A DNA stretch of 64,000 nucleotides from CAZVQX01 sp964629735 (GTDB taxonomy: Bacteria; Bacillota_I; Bacilli_A; RF39; UBA660), in NCBI GenBank assembly GCA_964629735.1, contig CAZVQX010000003.1:6805-70804 (forward strand). The letters are read 5' to 3'. Shown here one piece after another: positions 15,745-24,892 of the stretch (positions are counted from its first letter, which is position 1; every line of letters begins with the position of its first letter). The notes under the pieces are model-generated. The model was not told the origin of the DNA and did no database searches. It saw nothing but the letters and a program-made list of their open reading frames with translations. A program made the position numbers and the translations under genes.

Positions 15745-16671
15745 TTATTGAATCGCTTCTACGTATATATCTTTTGAAAAATGATGATTATTATTAATTT
15801 TTTTTAATTGTTGTCCATCTATTAAAAAATAATCATGCAATAATAAGTCTTCATTATTGATGGTAACGGGGTCATCCCAAGTTAAATCAAGATGGTACCA
15901 TTTATTATCTAATTTGACTAAATTCCAAATATGGGTTTCGTTTGATATTCTTAAGTTTGGAATATTCAACTTAAACAAAAACAAAGACATGGCATCACTA
16001 TAACCGCCACAGATACCTTTATTTTGAAGAAGTGGTCCAACGGCTTTATGCGATTGATATAACGGTACGTAGTTTGCGTCATTATTTACGATAGCTGCTG
16101 CCCGTTCTTGATCATAAGTTGTTGTATTAATTATATAGTCGTGAATTTTTAGTATTTTATCTTTATCATTCATTTCTGTTGTTATCAATTTGTTATATAT
16201 TTCATTAACATTTTTGTTTAAAGTGTTAATTTCGTTTTCTTGATATAATTTTTCAAATTGAACAGTTATTTTTCCTAATTGATTATAATCAATATATATA
16301 ACATTATATGTATTAAATGGGTGAACAAAGTTATTTAAGGTTGATAGTAATTCTGTATCAGTTGAAATATTACTAATATCTTTAATACAATCATTATATT
16401 TAATATCACAAAAAAATGTAAATTCATCATAACCGTTATTTAAAATAGTATATAAAACATTAAATAAATCTGCTTTATTTTTAGGAAAGAAATTTTCTGT
16501 TTCCTTTAAATAATGAAAATTATAATCTAATTTATATATATTAGGGGTTTGCTCAACGATATCCTTTTTATATATATAGTTAACAGTAATATGATGAATA
16601 ATTTCATTACGGTATATAATAGATACAATAAGAATAAAAACTAAAATAATTCCTTTAATAATTTTTTTCAT
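15745..16671 (-). CDS. Secreted or membrane-anchored transglutaminase-like protein
   Basis: 308 residues with an N-terminal membrane segment (about 5-20) and a C-terminal transglutaminase/papain-like domain. The catalytic triad is visible: Cys in GICGGYSDAM (near 218), His in ETHIWNLVKLD (near 245), Asp in WYHLDLTWDDP (near 257). Such proteins usually act outside the membrane as proteases or cross-linking enzymes. The middle region (about 60-160) is not recognised. It is transcribed on the minus strand, downstream of rpsT. Confidence 0.8.
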   Translation of the reverse strand: MKKIIKGIILVFILIVSIIYRNEIIHHITVNYIYKKDIVEQTPNIYKLDYNFHYLKETENFFPKNKADLFNVLYTILNNGYDEFTFFCDIKYNDCIKDISNISTDTELLSTLNNFVHPFNTYNVIYIDYNQLGKITVQFEKLYQENEINTLNKNVNEIYNKLITTEMNDKDKILKIHDYIINTTTYDQERAAAIVNNDANYVPLYQSHKAVGPLLQNKGICGGYSDAMSLFLFKLNIPNLRISNETHIWNLVKLDNKWYHLDLTWDDPVTINNEDLLLHDYFLIDGQQLKKINNNHHFSKDIYVEAIQ

Positions 16672-16711
16672 ATTAAGCCCCTTTATTATTCTTATAAAAA
16701 AAGAAGTATAA

Positions 16712-16975
16712 TTACTCCATACTATTTACTTTTTTTGTTAATTTTGATTTATCACGAGCACCTTTATTAGGATGAATTACTCCTTTTTTAGTTGCTTTAT
16801 CAATTTTCTTAATGGCTGTGTTTAGATTTTCGTGAGCAACTTCTTTATCGTTGTTTAAAATTGCTTTTTCAACTTTTTTAACTGCTGTACGCATACTTGA
16901 TTTATACTCGTTATTCATTGTTTTCTTTTTATTATCTAAATTTACTTTTTTAATAGCGTTCTTTAAATTTGGCAT
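16712..16975 (-). CDS. rpsT: Small ribosomal subunit protein bS20
   Basis: 87 residues, strongly basic, with the S20 pattern: MPNLKNAIKKV at the start, AVKKVEKAI in the middle, and GVIHPNKGARDKSKLTKKVN at the end. It binds 16S rRNA early in 30S assembly. A strong ribosome site (AGGAGGTG) precedes it. It is divergent from gpr, exactly as in Bacillus and many Bacillota. Confidence 0.95.
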   Translation of the reverse strand: MPNLKNAIKKVNLDNKKKTMNNEYKSSMRTAVKKVEKAILNNDKEVAHENLNTAIKKIDKATKKGVIHPNKGARDKSKLTKKVNSME

Positions 16976-17075
16976 AATTTCACCTCCTAAGTTGTCAATA
17001 TATTAATATTAACAAAAAAATGAATAAAAATCAATAAAAACTGGAATTTTTGCCAAAATAAGTATAGGTGATATA

Positions 17076-18110
17076 ATGAAGCATGAAATCGATTTAGAAA
17101 AATATAGTATAAGAACAGATTTAGCGCTTGAAGCAATTGAGCCTTTTCAGTCAGAAAGCGGTATTGAAAGTTCGTTTGAAAAAAAAGAAGATGTTACAAT
17201 TACAACTGTTACATTAGATAAATTAGGTGGTAAAAAAATTAATAAAAAAGAAGGAACATATATAACAATCGAGTTTGATGATGTAACTGATTATAATAAC
17301 CAACAAAAAGTAATGCGAATTTTTAGTAGTAAATTAAAAGAAATGTTAACAAAATTTAAACTAGAAAAGGATAGTTTAATATTAGTAATAGGTTTAGGTA
17401 ATGAAAAATCAACCCCTGATTCTTTAGGACCGTTAGTTGTCAATAAAGTTATTGTCACAAATCATCTTTATACTTTAGAGGGATTAGAATCGGGTTTTAG
17501 TAGAGTATGTGCAATGAGTCCAGGAGTGATGGGGACAACAGGAATGGAGACTAGTGATTTAATAGCTAGTATTATAAAAACATCTTCGGCGGATTTGGTT
17601 TTGGTAATTGATGCGCTGGCTAGTCAGTCAATCGAACGATTAAATAAAACAATACAAATGACAGATACTGGTATTCACCCAGGAAGTGGAATTGGTAATT
17701 ATCGTAAAGAAATAAGTTTAGAGGTTATGGGGGTCCCAGTTATTGCCATAGGTGTACCGACAGTAGTAGATGCAGTTACAATTGTTAGTGATACTTTTAA
17801 TTATATGCACAAACATTTCTCATACTCAAAAAATAATATTAACAATCCAATTAACAAATTAATTCCAATTACCAAAATTAATTATTTAGAAAAAAGTTAT
17901 GATATACAAATGCAAGATAAGGAAAAATTGTTAGGAATGGTGGGGAGTTTGAATGAGAATGAGGTAAAACAATTAGTATTTGAAGTTTTGACGCCGATAG
18001 GATATAACTTGATAGTGACACCTAAAGAGGTTGACTTTGTAATGCTAAAATTAAGCGAAATAATTGCAACTGGAATTAATGGAGCACTTCATACAAATGT
18101 AAAAAATTAA
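17076..18110 (+). CDS. gpr: Germination protease, cleaves small acid-soluble spore proteins
   Basis: Aspartic-type endopeptidase made in the forespore as a zymogen and activated late in sporulation; it degrades SASPs during germination. The N-terminus KYSIRTDLALEA matches the family's autocleavage region. LILVIGLGNEKSTPDSLGP, SPGVMGTTGMETSD and TGIHPGSGIGNYRKEI are highly conserved Gpr blocks. 344 residues, normal length. Neighbours rpsT (divergent) and spoIIP (downstream) are in the usual order. Its presence, with sspI nearby, shows a functional spore program. Confidence 0.96.
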   Translation: MKHEIDLEKYSIRTDLALEAIEPFQSESGIESSFEKKEDVTITTVTLDKLGGKKINKKEGTYITIEFDDVTDYNNQQKVMRIFSSKLKEMLTKFKLEKDSLILVIGLGNEKSTPDSLGPLVVNKVIVTNHLYTLEGLESGFSRVCAMSPGVMGTTGMETSDLIASIIKTSSADLVLVIDALASQSIERLNKTIQMTDTGIHPGSGIGNYRKEISLEVMGVPVIAIGVPTVVDAVTIVSDTFNYMHKHFSYSKNNINNPINKLIPITKINYLEKSYDIQMQDKEKLLGMVGSLNENEVKQLVFEVLTPIGYNLIVTPKEVDFVMLKLSEIIATGINGALHTNVKN

Positions 18111-18205
18111 AATAATGTCTAAAATTGCTATTCTTTTTTTCACTAATCGACATAATGTTTACACATATTAAAATATAATGTGAATATATTAAAACAGGTG
18201 AAATT

Positions 18206-19186
18206 ATGAAAAAAAGATTTAGGTACAAAAAAAAGATGAATTTTTTAAAATATATAATATATGTTTTTATAATATATTTTTCATATATGGTAATTACAAA
18301 TTATAAAAATTATAATCTTGCTAATAATAATGCAGACTTTTTAAAAGCTATTATTAATAACTCTAACTATCATATGAAGTATGAGAGAAAAAACCAAAAA
18401 ATCATTACCACTTTTTTGAATTTTTTAAATAATTTTGATGTTAATAAACCATTAACTGTTTTTGAAAGGGGTTTTCTATTAAGTGCTCGCGGTGAAAATA
18501 ATGTTGATAAAAAAAATTTTGATTTTAATATTGAGCAATTAAATCGGTATGCAAAAGTAGTCAATCAAAGCGATATAAAATCGCCCAAAGTATATATTTA
18601 TAATTCTCATCAACATGAAACATATAGTGATAAAGGTTTTGAAGATTACAATATAAGTCCGAATGTTGTAATGGCTTCATATTTATTAAAGGATAAATTA
18701 GATAAATTAAATATTCCAACTGTTGTTGAAGAGGCAAATTTAATTGAATTTATGAGAATAAATAATTGGGAACATGATGATAGTTATAAAGCTAGCCGCT
18801 TTTATATAATTGATGCATTAAGTAAATATCCTAATCTTGAATTAATAATTGATCTGCATCGTGACTCATTAACTAAAGAACAAGCAACTGTAGCTATAGA
18901 TAATAAAAACTTTGCTAGAACTTTGTTTGTAGTAGGTACAAATCATCAAAAAGGCCAGGAAAATGTTGAATTTGCAAACAAAATTAATGATATTTTCAGT
19001 AAAAAATACCCAACTTTAAGCCGTGGGGTTTACAAAAAACATATTCGAGAAATTTATAATCAAGATTTAAGTTCAAAAATGATCTTATTAGAGGTTGGAG
19101 GGCAACATAGTACAATTGATGAGGTTTTAAATACAGTTGAAGCTGTATCATTAATAATAAAGGATTTGATTAATAATGAAACCTAA
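18206..19186 (+). CDS. spoIIP: Stage II sporulation protein P, peptidoglycan amidase/endopeptidase
   Basis: Membrane-anchored hydrolase of the engulfment DMP complex (SpoIID/M/P). One N-terminal membrane helix (about residues 15-32) and the SpoIIP amidase domain with VYIYNSHQHETY (near 130), LIIDLHRDS (near 213) and MILLEVGGQHST (near 292). 326 residues, a little shorter than Bacillus SpoIIP. Upstream, ACATATT (18163-18169), 13 bases, AATATATT (18183-18190) is a weak sigma-E-like match, as expected for a mother-cell gene. It overlaps the following yqxA-like gene by 11 bases. Confidence 0.95.
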   Translation: MKKRFRYKKKMNFLKYIIYVFIIYFSYMVITNYKNYNLANNNADFLKAIINNSNYHMKYERKNQKIITTFLNFLNNFDVNKPLTVFERGFLLSARGENNVDKKNFDFNIEQLNRYAKVVNQSDIKSPKVYIYNSHQHETYSDKGFEDYNISPNVVMASYLLKDKLDKLNIPTVVEEANLIEFMRINNWEHDDSYKASRFYIIDALSKYPNLELIIDLHRDSLTKEQATVAIDNKNFARTLFVVGTNHQKGQENVEFANKINDIFSKKYPTLSRGVYKKHIREIYNQDLSSKMILLEVGGQHSTIDEVLNTVEAVSLIIKDLINNET

Positions 19187-19520
19187 ATATGAAAAAGTAT
19201 ATTTGAAATTTTTAAAATTTATATTTTTGATATTCACAATAACCTTCTTTGCCTTATATATTTCGCAATCCACAGGTTACTATGAATATGACCAACATAA
19301 AAAAGTTGTTTTAACAGAAGAAAAGATAAAACAATTTGAAAAAGATATAAAAGAAGGAAAAAACCTTACTCTTGAAAACTATTTGGAAAACAGATCAGAA
19401 AATTATCAAAACAATGTTTCTCAAACTGGCTATAATCTTTCCTCTACAATTGGTAAATATGTTAGGTTAGGTATTAAAGAAACATTTAATCTCTTAAATA
19501 AAATTATAGATGATGATTAA
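19176..19520 (+). CDS. YqxA-like (DUF3679-type) membrane protein
   Basis: 114 residues with one membrane helix (about 10-30) and a polar exterior containing SQSTGYYEYDQHKK and LTEEKIKQFEKDIKEGKN. In Bacillus a small protein, YqxA, follows gpr-spoIIP; the position, size and sequence style match that family, but I identify it mainly by context. Probably a spore-associated membrane protein of unknown activity. It starts inside spoIIP and its 3' end overlaps the convergent sspI by four bases. Confidence 0.6.
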   Translation: MKPKYEKVYLKFLKFIFLIFTITFFALYISQSTGYYEYDQHKKVVLTEEKIKQFEKDIKEGKNLTLENYLENRSENYQNNVSQTGYNLSSTIGKYVRLGIKETFNLLNKIIDDD

Positions 19521-19726
19521 ATATTAAAACTATTTTGTAATGTGTTTAAAATATATTCTTTCCCATTATCTTCGCTATGATTCCATAATTGTTCAAAAAA
19601 AACCCCTAAACCTGGTAATGTGATTTCATTTTGTGCTTGAATGCTGTAAATAATGGATTCTTTTATTTCTTCTGTTTTAGAATTTTTAAAATTTGCAATA
19701 ATACTTTTTCTTATATCTATATTCAT
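19517..19726 (-). CDS. sspI: Small acid-soluble spore protein SspI
   Basis: 69 residues matching SspI of Bacillus along its length: MNIDIRKSIIANF for MDLNLRHAVIANV, SIIYSIQAQNEITLPGLGVFFE for the [22 protein letters not shown] block, and LWNHS for IWQHA. It is a minor SASP made in the forespore; the SspI family is not the alpha/beta DNA-binding type. It follows spoIIP/yqxA on the opposite strand. A candidate forespore promoter lies directly upstream. It is a likely spore marker for this lineage. Confidence 0.92.
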   Translation of the reverse strand: MNIDIRKSIIANFKNSKTEEIKESIIYSIQAQNEITLPGLGVFFEQLWNHSEDNGKEYILNTLQNSFNI

Positions 19727-19744
19727 AAAACACCTCTTTAACTA

Positions 19745-19774
19745 TATTGTGTAAATAAAACTAAAAAATATACA
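19745..19774 (-). promoter_or_regulatory. Candidate sigma-F/G promoter of sspI
   Basis: Read on the minus strand: TGTATA (19774-19769), 17-bp spacer, CACAATA (19751-19745). This is close to the forespore consensus TGMATA and CATAMTA, with one mismatch in each. The leader to the ATG would be only about a dozen bases, carrying AGAGGTG. Confidence 0.45.
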
Positions 19775-19828
19775 AAATACTTTCTTTTTAAAAAAATATA
19801 ATATATAATATAAATAGGAGGTATGTAT

Positions 19829-20377
19829 ATGGGTTGGATAATTTTAGGTGTTCTTATTGTTTTAATCTTAATATTTATTGTTAGTACATATAATGGCTTA
19901 GTAAAATTAAGAAATTTAGTAAAGGATCAATGGTCACAGGTAGATGTTCTATTAAAAAGAAGGGCTGATCTTATACCGAATATTGTTGAAACGGTAAAAG
20001 GATATGCTGGTCATGAAAAAGAAACTTTAGAAGCTGTTATTAATGCTCGTAATAAGGCAGTTAGTTCAACAACAACTGAAGATGAAATTAAGGCTAATGG
20101 TGAATTAACGCAAGCCCTAGGGCGTTTGTTTGCACTGACAGAAGCCTATCCAGAATTAAAGGCTAATGCTAATTTTACACAATTACAAAACAGTTTAAAA
20201 GAAACAGAAGATAAAATAGCATATGCTAGACAATTTTATAACGATGCTGTTTTAGGATACAAAAATAAATTAGAGATGTTTCCATCAAATATTGTAGCAT
20301 CAATGTTTAACTTTAAACCTGAAGCTTTCTTTGAAGCAACAGAAGCTGAAAAAGAAGCTCCACAAGTTAAATTTTAG
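19829..20377 (+). CDS. lemA: LemA family protein
   Basis: 182 residues: one N-terminal membrane helix followed by the all-helical LemA domain, with the conserved block WSQVDVLLKRRADLIPNIVETVKGYAGHE near residue 35. The function of LemA proteins is not settled. The gene is followed by a DUF2207 membrane protein, a recurrent pairing in bacteria. AGGAGG is too close to the first ATG (19823), so the ATG at 19829 (MGWIILG) is chosen. Confidence 0.92.
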   Translation: MGWIILGVLIVLILIFIVSTYNGLVKLRNLVKDQWSQVDVLLKRRADLIPNIVETVKGYAGHEKETLEAVINARNKAVSSTTTEDEIKANGELTQALGRLFALTEAYPELKANANFTQLQNSLKETEDKIAYARQFYNDAVLGYKNKLEMFPSNIVASMFNFKPEAFFEATEAEKEAPQVKF

Positions 20378-20402
20378 GCTTACAGTTGTAAGTCTTTTTT
20401 TA
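20377..20402 (+). terminator. Attenuating terminator between lemA and the DUF2207 gene
   Basis: GCTTAC (20378-20383) and GTAAGT (20388-20393) form a short stem followed by a T run. The next gene starts 18 bases further on, so read-through may occur. Confidence 0.65.
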
Positions 20403-20419
20403 CAAGGGAGTGAGATATA

Positions 20420-22354
20420 TTGAAAAAAATTATAAAAAAATTTCTTTTATTATTTTTAATTTCAATACCTTTAAACATAAATGCTCAATTTGAGGGAATT
20501 AGTAATTACTATATTGAGACAACTGTTTTAGATAATGGAGATTTAAAAGTCAAAGAAATGTTTGTTTTAGAGGGGGATTTTAACGGTTATGAAAGAGTAA
20601 TAAATTTTAAAAACCTTAATGCAAAGATCTTTGATGGTAGCAATGAATCATTTAATGGGAATCATCTTCATAATGGTGATAGCATTAATGTATTAAATGT
20701 TAAAAGTATTGCTATTGATAATAATGTCAATTTTAAGTATTTATACAAAGATGGTGATGAGTTTACTAAGCATTATCCTAATACAGTTAATAAGGGTGAA
20801 TATCAAAAATATATAGAAGAGGAGACTGCCGAAGGTGTTAAATTAAAAATATTTAATCCTAGTACTTTTAATAAACGCGGTTTCTATATTGAATATATTT
20901 TAAAAAATATGGCTATTCTTCATAATGATGTTGGTGAAGTTGGCTGGAATCTTTTTAGCAATTTACAACAAGAACCGATAAAAAAAATAGAGATGTATAT
21001 TAATATACCACATAATCAGGATGAAGTTCGGGTTTGGGGGCATGGGCCTCTAAATGGTGAAGTTGACATTATTAATAAAAACAAATTAAAGTATACATTA
21101 ACTGATTTGCCATCACAAACGGCGATAGATATTCGTTTTGTTTTTGATAAAGATGTTATTGTTAATTCTAATAAGAAAAGTAATGCTGAAGCGTTAGAAA
21201 AAATTATTCATGTTGAAACAGTTAAAGCTGATAAAGCTAACGAAGAACGTGAAGAAGCATTAAAAACAATTACTCGTCAAATTAAAATTTCAAACATCGC
21301 CCGTATGATGTGGTTTATAGGTCTAATAGCTATTGTATATCATGTATATAAAAAATATGATAAAGAATACGATAGTGATTTTAAAACTAAATATTTTAGG
21401 GATTTTCCAAATGACTATAATCCGCCAATGGTTAGTTATTTAATGAATAAAAAAATTGGTACTAAAGAAATGTCTGCTACTATTTTAAATTTTGTTGCTA
21501 ATAAAAAAATTAAATATGAAGAGATTAAAAAAAATAAATTTGAATTTATTAAAAATATTAATGATGAAGAATTTGAAAATTTAAGTGAGTCAGAGCAAGC
21601 TTTAGTTACGATGTTGTTTAATAATATTGGTGATGGAACTAGAGTTTCAATCGACGATATAAATAAAACAGCTAAGAGAAATTATAATAAATTTTTAAAT
21701 GACTATAATCGCTGGAAAGATTTAACTATTTTAGAAGCAAAAAAAGAAGCTCTGTACGAAAAAAATAGTGGTATCAAAACTTTAACTATTATATATATAT
21801 TATTAGGGTTAACATTTCACTTTAAATTGCCAAAATATGATTTTTTTGCAAATGTTGGTGTATTATATCAATTATTTTATATTTTAATTGTATTATGTTC
21901 AGCAGCATCTTTGATTTATGTAATTTCGTTTACAAAGAGAACTAAGAAAGGGAATGAGTATTATCGAAGATGGAATGGTTTGAAAAATTTCTTAAATGAT
22001 TTTGGAAAATTTGAAGCAAGAGATTTGCCACATATTGAATTGTGGGAAAAATATTTAGTATATGCTGTAGTTTTTGGTGTTGCTAAAAAATTATCAAAAA
22101 CTATGGAAATTAAATTTAAAGAAATGCCAAAAGATAATTATACAGCTAGTGATTATATATTTGATACTTATTATTGGAGAAATCTCAATAGAATTAATGA
22201 GTCAATTTCAACAGGGGTTTCTAATGCTGTTAATACCGCCCTTTCAACCAAAACATTAAGTGAGACCCGAACATCATCGGGTGGTGGTTTAGGTGGTGGA
22301 TTCTCAGGCGGTGGTGGTTCATTTGGTGGCGGTGGCGGTGGCGGTCGCTTTTAG
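20420..22354 (+). CDS. DUF2207 membrane protein with glycine-rich C-terminus
   Basis: 644 residues. Signal peptide ending near INAQ (about residue 22), an exported beta-rich DUF2207 domain (about 25-240, with NYYIETTVLDNGDLKVKE), membrane helix near 293, cytoplasmic domain, two further helices near 455 and 485, and a Gly/Ser tail (GGGLGGGFSGGGGSF) typical of this family. Role unknown; the pairing with LemA is common. The start is TTG behind AAGGGAGTGAG. A hairpin terminator follows. Confidence 0.85.
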   Translation: MKKIIKKFLLLFLISIPLNINAQFEGISNYYIETTVLDNGDLKVKEMFVLEGDFNGYERVINFKNLNAKIFDGSNESFNGNHLHNGDSINVLNVKSIAIDNNVNFKYLYKDGDEFTKHYPNTVNKGEYQKYIEEETAEGVKLKIFNPSTFNKRGFYIEYILKNMAILHNDVGEVGWNLFSNLQQEPIKKIEMYINIPHNQDEVRVWGHGPLNGEVDIINKNKLKYTLTDLPSQTAIDIRFVFDKDVIVNSNKKSNAEALEKIIHVETVKADKANEEREEALKTITRQIKISNIARMMWFIGLIAIVYHVYKKYDKEYDSDFKTKYFRDFPNDYNPPMVSYLMNKKIGTKEMSATILNFVANKKIKYEEIKKNKFEFIKNINDEEFENLSESEQALVTMLFNNIGDGTRVSIDDINKTAKRNYNKFLNDYNRWKDLTILEAKKEALYEKNSGIKTLTIIYILLGLTFHFKLPKYDFFANVGVLYQLFYILIVLCSAASLIYVISFTKRTKKGNEYYRRWNGLKNFLNDFGKFEARDLPHIELWEKYLVYAVVFGVAKKLSKTMEIKFKEMPKDNYTASDYIFDTYYWRNLNRINESISTGVSNAVNTALSTKTLSETRTSSGGGLGGGFSGGGGSFGGGGGGGRF

Positions 22355-22370
22355 AATAATTATAATGGAA

Positions 22371-22405
22371 AAAAAGATATTGGTTATCAATCAATATCTT
22401 TTTAT
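22371..22405. terminator. Bidirectional terminator
   Basis: AAAAAGATATTG (22371-22382) pairs with CAATATCTTTTT (22392-22403) and serves both convergent genes. Confidence 0.85.
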
Positions 22406-22731
22406 ATTATTTGAAAGTCTGAATTGTTAAAATTGTTTTTATAAGGTTGTTTTGTTGTATTCATCATATTTTCTAAACTATTAATACGCCTTTCAATATT
22501 TTCAAGACGACGATTTAGATTATTAACTTCTTGTTGTAACATATATAATTGATCATTTTTGGCAATAGACTGACTTGTTGTTTGTGGCCCCATCATCTGT
22601 TGCCCGGGCATCATTGTTTGTGGCCCCATCATCGGTTGCCCGGTTATCATTGGCTGCGTTCCCATCATCGGTTGCCCCATTCCTTGATATATTGGATATG
22701 GTGGCATTCCATAGTTTCGATCATTTTTCAA
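22402..22731 (-). CDS. Met/Gln/Pro-rich repeat protein with C-terminal coiled coil, possible spore coat component
   Basis: 109 residues. Residues about 10-52 contain degenerate repeats around PMMGPQ and PMITGQ, rich in Met, Gln, Pro and Gly. Residues about 60-92 form a coiled coil (LQQEVNNLNRRLENIERRIN). There is no signal peptide. The start is TTG behind AAGGAGTGAG. Similar low-complexity proteins occur among Bacillota coat and surface-layer proteins; that role is only an inference from composition. The repeats on the DNA level (GGTTGCCC units) produce long shadow ORFs on the other strand, which I discount. Confidence 0.65.
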   Translation of the reverse strand: MKNDRNYGMPPYPIYQGMGQPMMGTQPMITGQPMMGPQTMMPGQQMMGPQTTSQSIAKNDQLYMLQQEVNNLNRRLENIERRINSLENMMNTTKQPYKNNFNNSDFQII

Positions 22732-22844
22732 GTAAACTCACTCCTTTATACTTCCATTATATATATATGCTTTTTTTGTTAAGATGTGCTTATAACTATT
22801 TATCAATTTTTAAATTCATGATATAATTACAATGAGGGGATGAA

Positions 22845-23483
22845 ATGAGACTTCGTAGAGTAAAAAATGCTGAAAAAATAATAAATGATAATAAATATGT
22901 TGTTAAAGATCCGCTATTATATTGCGGGGAGTATAAACAATTGTTTGCTAATAATAATCCAATAAGATTAGAAATAGGTATGGGAAAAGGTCAATTTTTA
23001 ATTAATATGGCAATAAAATATCCGAATATTAATTTCATTGGAATTGAAAAACAAGCAAGTGTTTTAGTTCGCGCTGTTGAAAAAGTAGAAAATTTAGAGT
23101 TAAATAATTTATTATTTATTAATAGTGATGCGAATAAAATTAATGAGATTTTTGTTAAAGAAATTGAATTAATTTATTTGAATTTTTCAGATCCATGGCC
23201 TAAAAAGAAGCACGCTAAGAGACGATTAACTAGCATAAATTTTTTAAAAAAATATGATAATATCTTTTTAGAAGATAAAATTATTATTATGAAAACTGAT
23301 AATCGTCATTTGTTTGAGGGTTCTATTGTTAGTTTAAATAATTATGAATATTTAATTGAAGAAATTTGTTTAGATTTACATCAGGATCAAGATATCAATA
23401 ATATTATGACTGAATATGAAGAAAAATTTATAAGTCTTGGTTTTCCTATATACAAATTAGTAGCTAAAAAGACAAAATCTTGA
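22845..23483 (+). CDS. trmB: tRNA (guanine-N7-)-methyltransferase
   Basis: Methylates G46 in the tRNA variable loop with S-adenosylmethionine. The SAM-binding motif RLEIGMGKGQFLINMA (near residue 46), FIGIEKQASV (near 67), and the NFSDPWPKKKHAKRRLTS signature (near 117) are all present. 212 residues, normal. It ends in TGA, one of many ordinary TGA stops here. Probably expressed alone. Confidence 0.96.
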   Translation: MRLRRVKNAEKIINDNKYVVKDPLLYCGEYKQLFANNNPIRLEIGMGKGQFLINMAIKYPNINFIGIEKQASVLVRAVEKVENLELNNLLFINSDANKINEIFVKEIELIYLNFSDPWPKKKHAKRRLTSINFLKKYDNIFLEDKIIIMKTDNRHLFEGSIVSLNNYEYLIEEICLDLHQDQDINNIMTEYEEKFISLGFPIYKLVAKKTKS

Positions 23484-23550
23484 CAGATTATAATTTAATA
23501 AATTTAAACTTTTGAAAATATGGTGTATAATATAGATAGAGTGGTGTAAA

Positions 23551-24162
23551 ATGAAAAAAATAGTTATCATGTTTATGCTATTGTTTTTAGTAACAGGTTG
23601 TACTGTTGTTAGAATAGATACAAAAGATATTGATAATATCATTAGTGTTGTGTTATCGAAAGATAACAAGCTATTTAATCGAGTAGGAAAGGGTTATAAA
23701 TATTATATTCCACGTGGTGTTAATTATATTGACACTAATGAATTAAATGACAAACTATATTCTAATGGTAATTATTATTATTTATATGTTGATGTTATAA
23801 GTTATTATTATGAAAAGGAAAATAATTATCAAATAAATAAAGATTCTTTTTATTCAAAAGCAATTGATGTTAAGGGGAAAAAAGGATATTTAGAAATTAA
23901 TAAAGTAAAAAACAAATATTTTATTGAATTTATGTATAATTATGCTAAAATAGAAGCACTAGTAGATAAAAAAGATATTGAGAAGGTTGTTTTAGATTCT
24001 TCGTATATTTTATCAACTATTAAATTTAATAATAACGTTGTTAAATTGATGTTAAATAATGGCTATTTTATAAATAAAGAGGAAAAATACGATATTTTCA
24101 CCTCTAAAAAGCCAAATGATAATTTTTTACCGTATGATGATAGTGAAAATATTGATGAATGA
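23551..24162 (+). CDS. Lipoprotein of unknown function
   Basis: 203 residues. The signal peptide ends in a lipobox LVTGC, so Cys17 is the likely lipidated residue. The mature part has IPRGVNYIDTNELNDKLYSNGNYYYLYVDVISYYY and is tyrosine- and lysine-rich, with no recognised family. It precedes three small genes (unknown, DUF948, YtxH-like) with ten bases to the next, so it probably begins that operon. Likely a surface-exposed envelope protein. Confidence 0.75.
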   Translation: MKKIVIMFMLLFLVTGCTVVRIDTKDIDNIISVVLSKDNKLFNRVGKGYKYYIPRGVNYIDTNELNDKLYSNGNYYYLYVDVISYYYEKENNYQINKDSFYSKAIDVKGKKGYLEINKVKNKYFIEFMYNYAKIEALVDKKDIEKVVLDSSYILSTIKFNNNVVKLMLNNGYFINKEEKYDIFTSKKPNDNFLPYDDSENIDE

Positions 24163-24172
24163 GGTGGATTAA

Positions 24173-24892
24173 ATGGGTTTTTTTGATAAAATTAAAAATT
24201 TATTTACTGATGAACCAGAAGAGCCAATAAAAAAAGAATTTATTCCAGTTGAAATTGCTTCCCCTAAAATAGAAGAATCTAAAACTGACATAAATATAAG
24301 TGATTCAACAGTTATTCAAAAGGTTGAAAAAATACAATCACCTGTGTTTTTTAGTGATAAAGATTTTGAGGATCTTAATAATAGATCTTTTCATCGTCAT
24401 AGTCGGATGGATTTTCCAAAAGACAAAAAAGAAGAAAAAAAGGAAGAAACTCGTGTTTTTAAACCATCTCCGATTATCTCGCCAGTATATGGTGTTTTAG
24501 ATAAAAATTATCGTAAAGATGATATTATAAAGAATAAACCTATCAATATAAATAATTCACAAGTGACAAAAGAAATATCAATTGATGATGTTCGTAAAAA
24601 GGCATATGGAACTTTAGAAGAAGAATTAGAAAAAGAAATGTTTGGTGGCACTTCAATGTTGTTTAAGGAAGATTTAATTATTGAGGAAGAGCCTGATTTG
24701 TTTGAAGAGCTGAAGAATAAAGATGAAATATTAATCCATAATATAGATGAAATAAATGAAGATAGTATTGATACGTTCGTTGAGGATGAAATAGTAAATA
24801 TGTTTGATAATGATGACGATCAATTAACGGAAGGTGATTTATTTGATTTAGTTAATTCGATGTATGAAAAAGGAGATGAAATAAATGAATAA
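24173..24892 (+). CDS. Acidic, largely disordered cytoplasmic protein
   Basis: 239 residues, no membrane segment. It begins MGFFDKIKNLFTDEPEEP, an amphipathic N-terminal helix suited to membrane association. A Lys/Glu-rich middle leads to a distinctive segment KPSPIISPVYGVLDKNYRKDD (near 101), then acidic helices to the end. The compact central motif in a disordered chain suggests a protein-binding linear motif. I do not recognise a characterised family. It overlaps the next gene by eight bases and is probably co-transcribed with the envelope proteins around it. Confidence 0.65.
   Translation: MGFFDKIKNLFTDEPEEPIKKEFIPVEIASPKIEESKTDINISDSTVIQKVEKIQSPVFFSDKDFEDLNNRSFHRHSRMDFPKDKKEEKKEETRVFKPSPIISPVYGVLDKNYRKDDIIKNKPININNSQVTKEISIDDVRKKAYGTLEEELEKEMFGGTSMLFKEDLIIEEEPDLFEELKNKDEILIHNIDEINEDSIDTFVEDEIVNMFDNDDDQLTEGDLFDLVNSMYEKGDEINE

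Noticed and set aside
18146..18152. ATCGACA upstream of spoIIP as a Spo0A box
   Set aside because: One mismatch in the core and spoIIP is expected under sigma-E; similar heptamers arise by chance in this composition.
22261..22354. Short GGTGGTGG-type DNA repeats as a CRISPR or satellite
   Set aside because: They encode the Gly-rich tail typical of DUF2207 proteins and lack spacers.
22549..22826. Plus-strand ORFs of 77 and 83 codons over the Met/Gln-rich gene
   Set aside because: They are antisense shadows of the repeats in the minus-strand gene at 22402-22731, which has a ribosome site and its own terminator.
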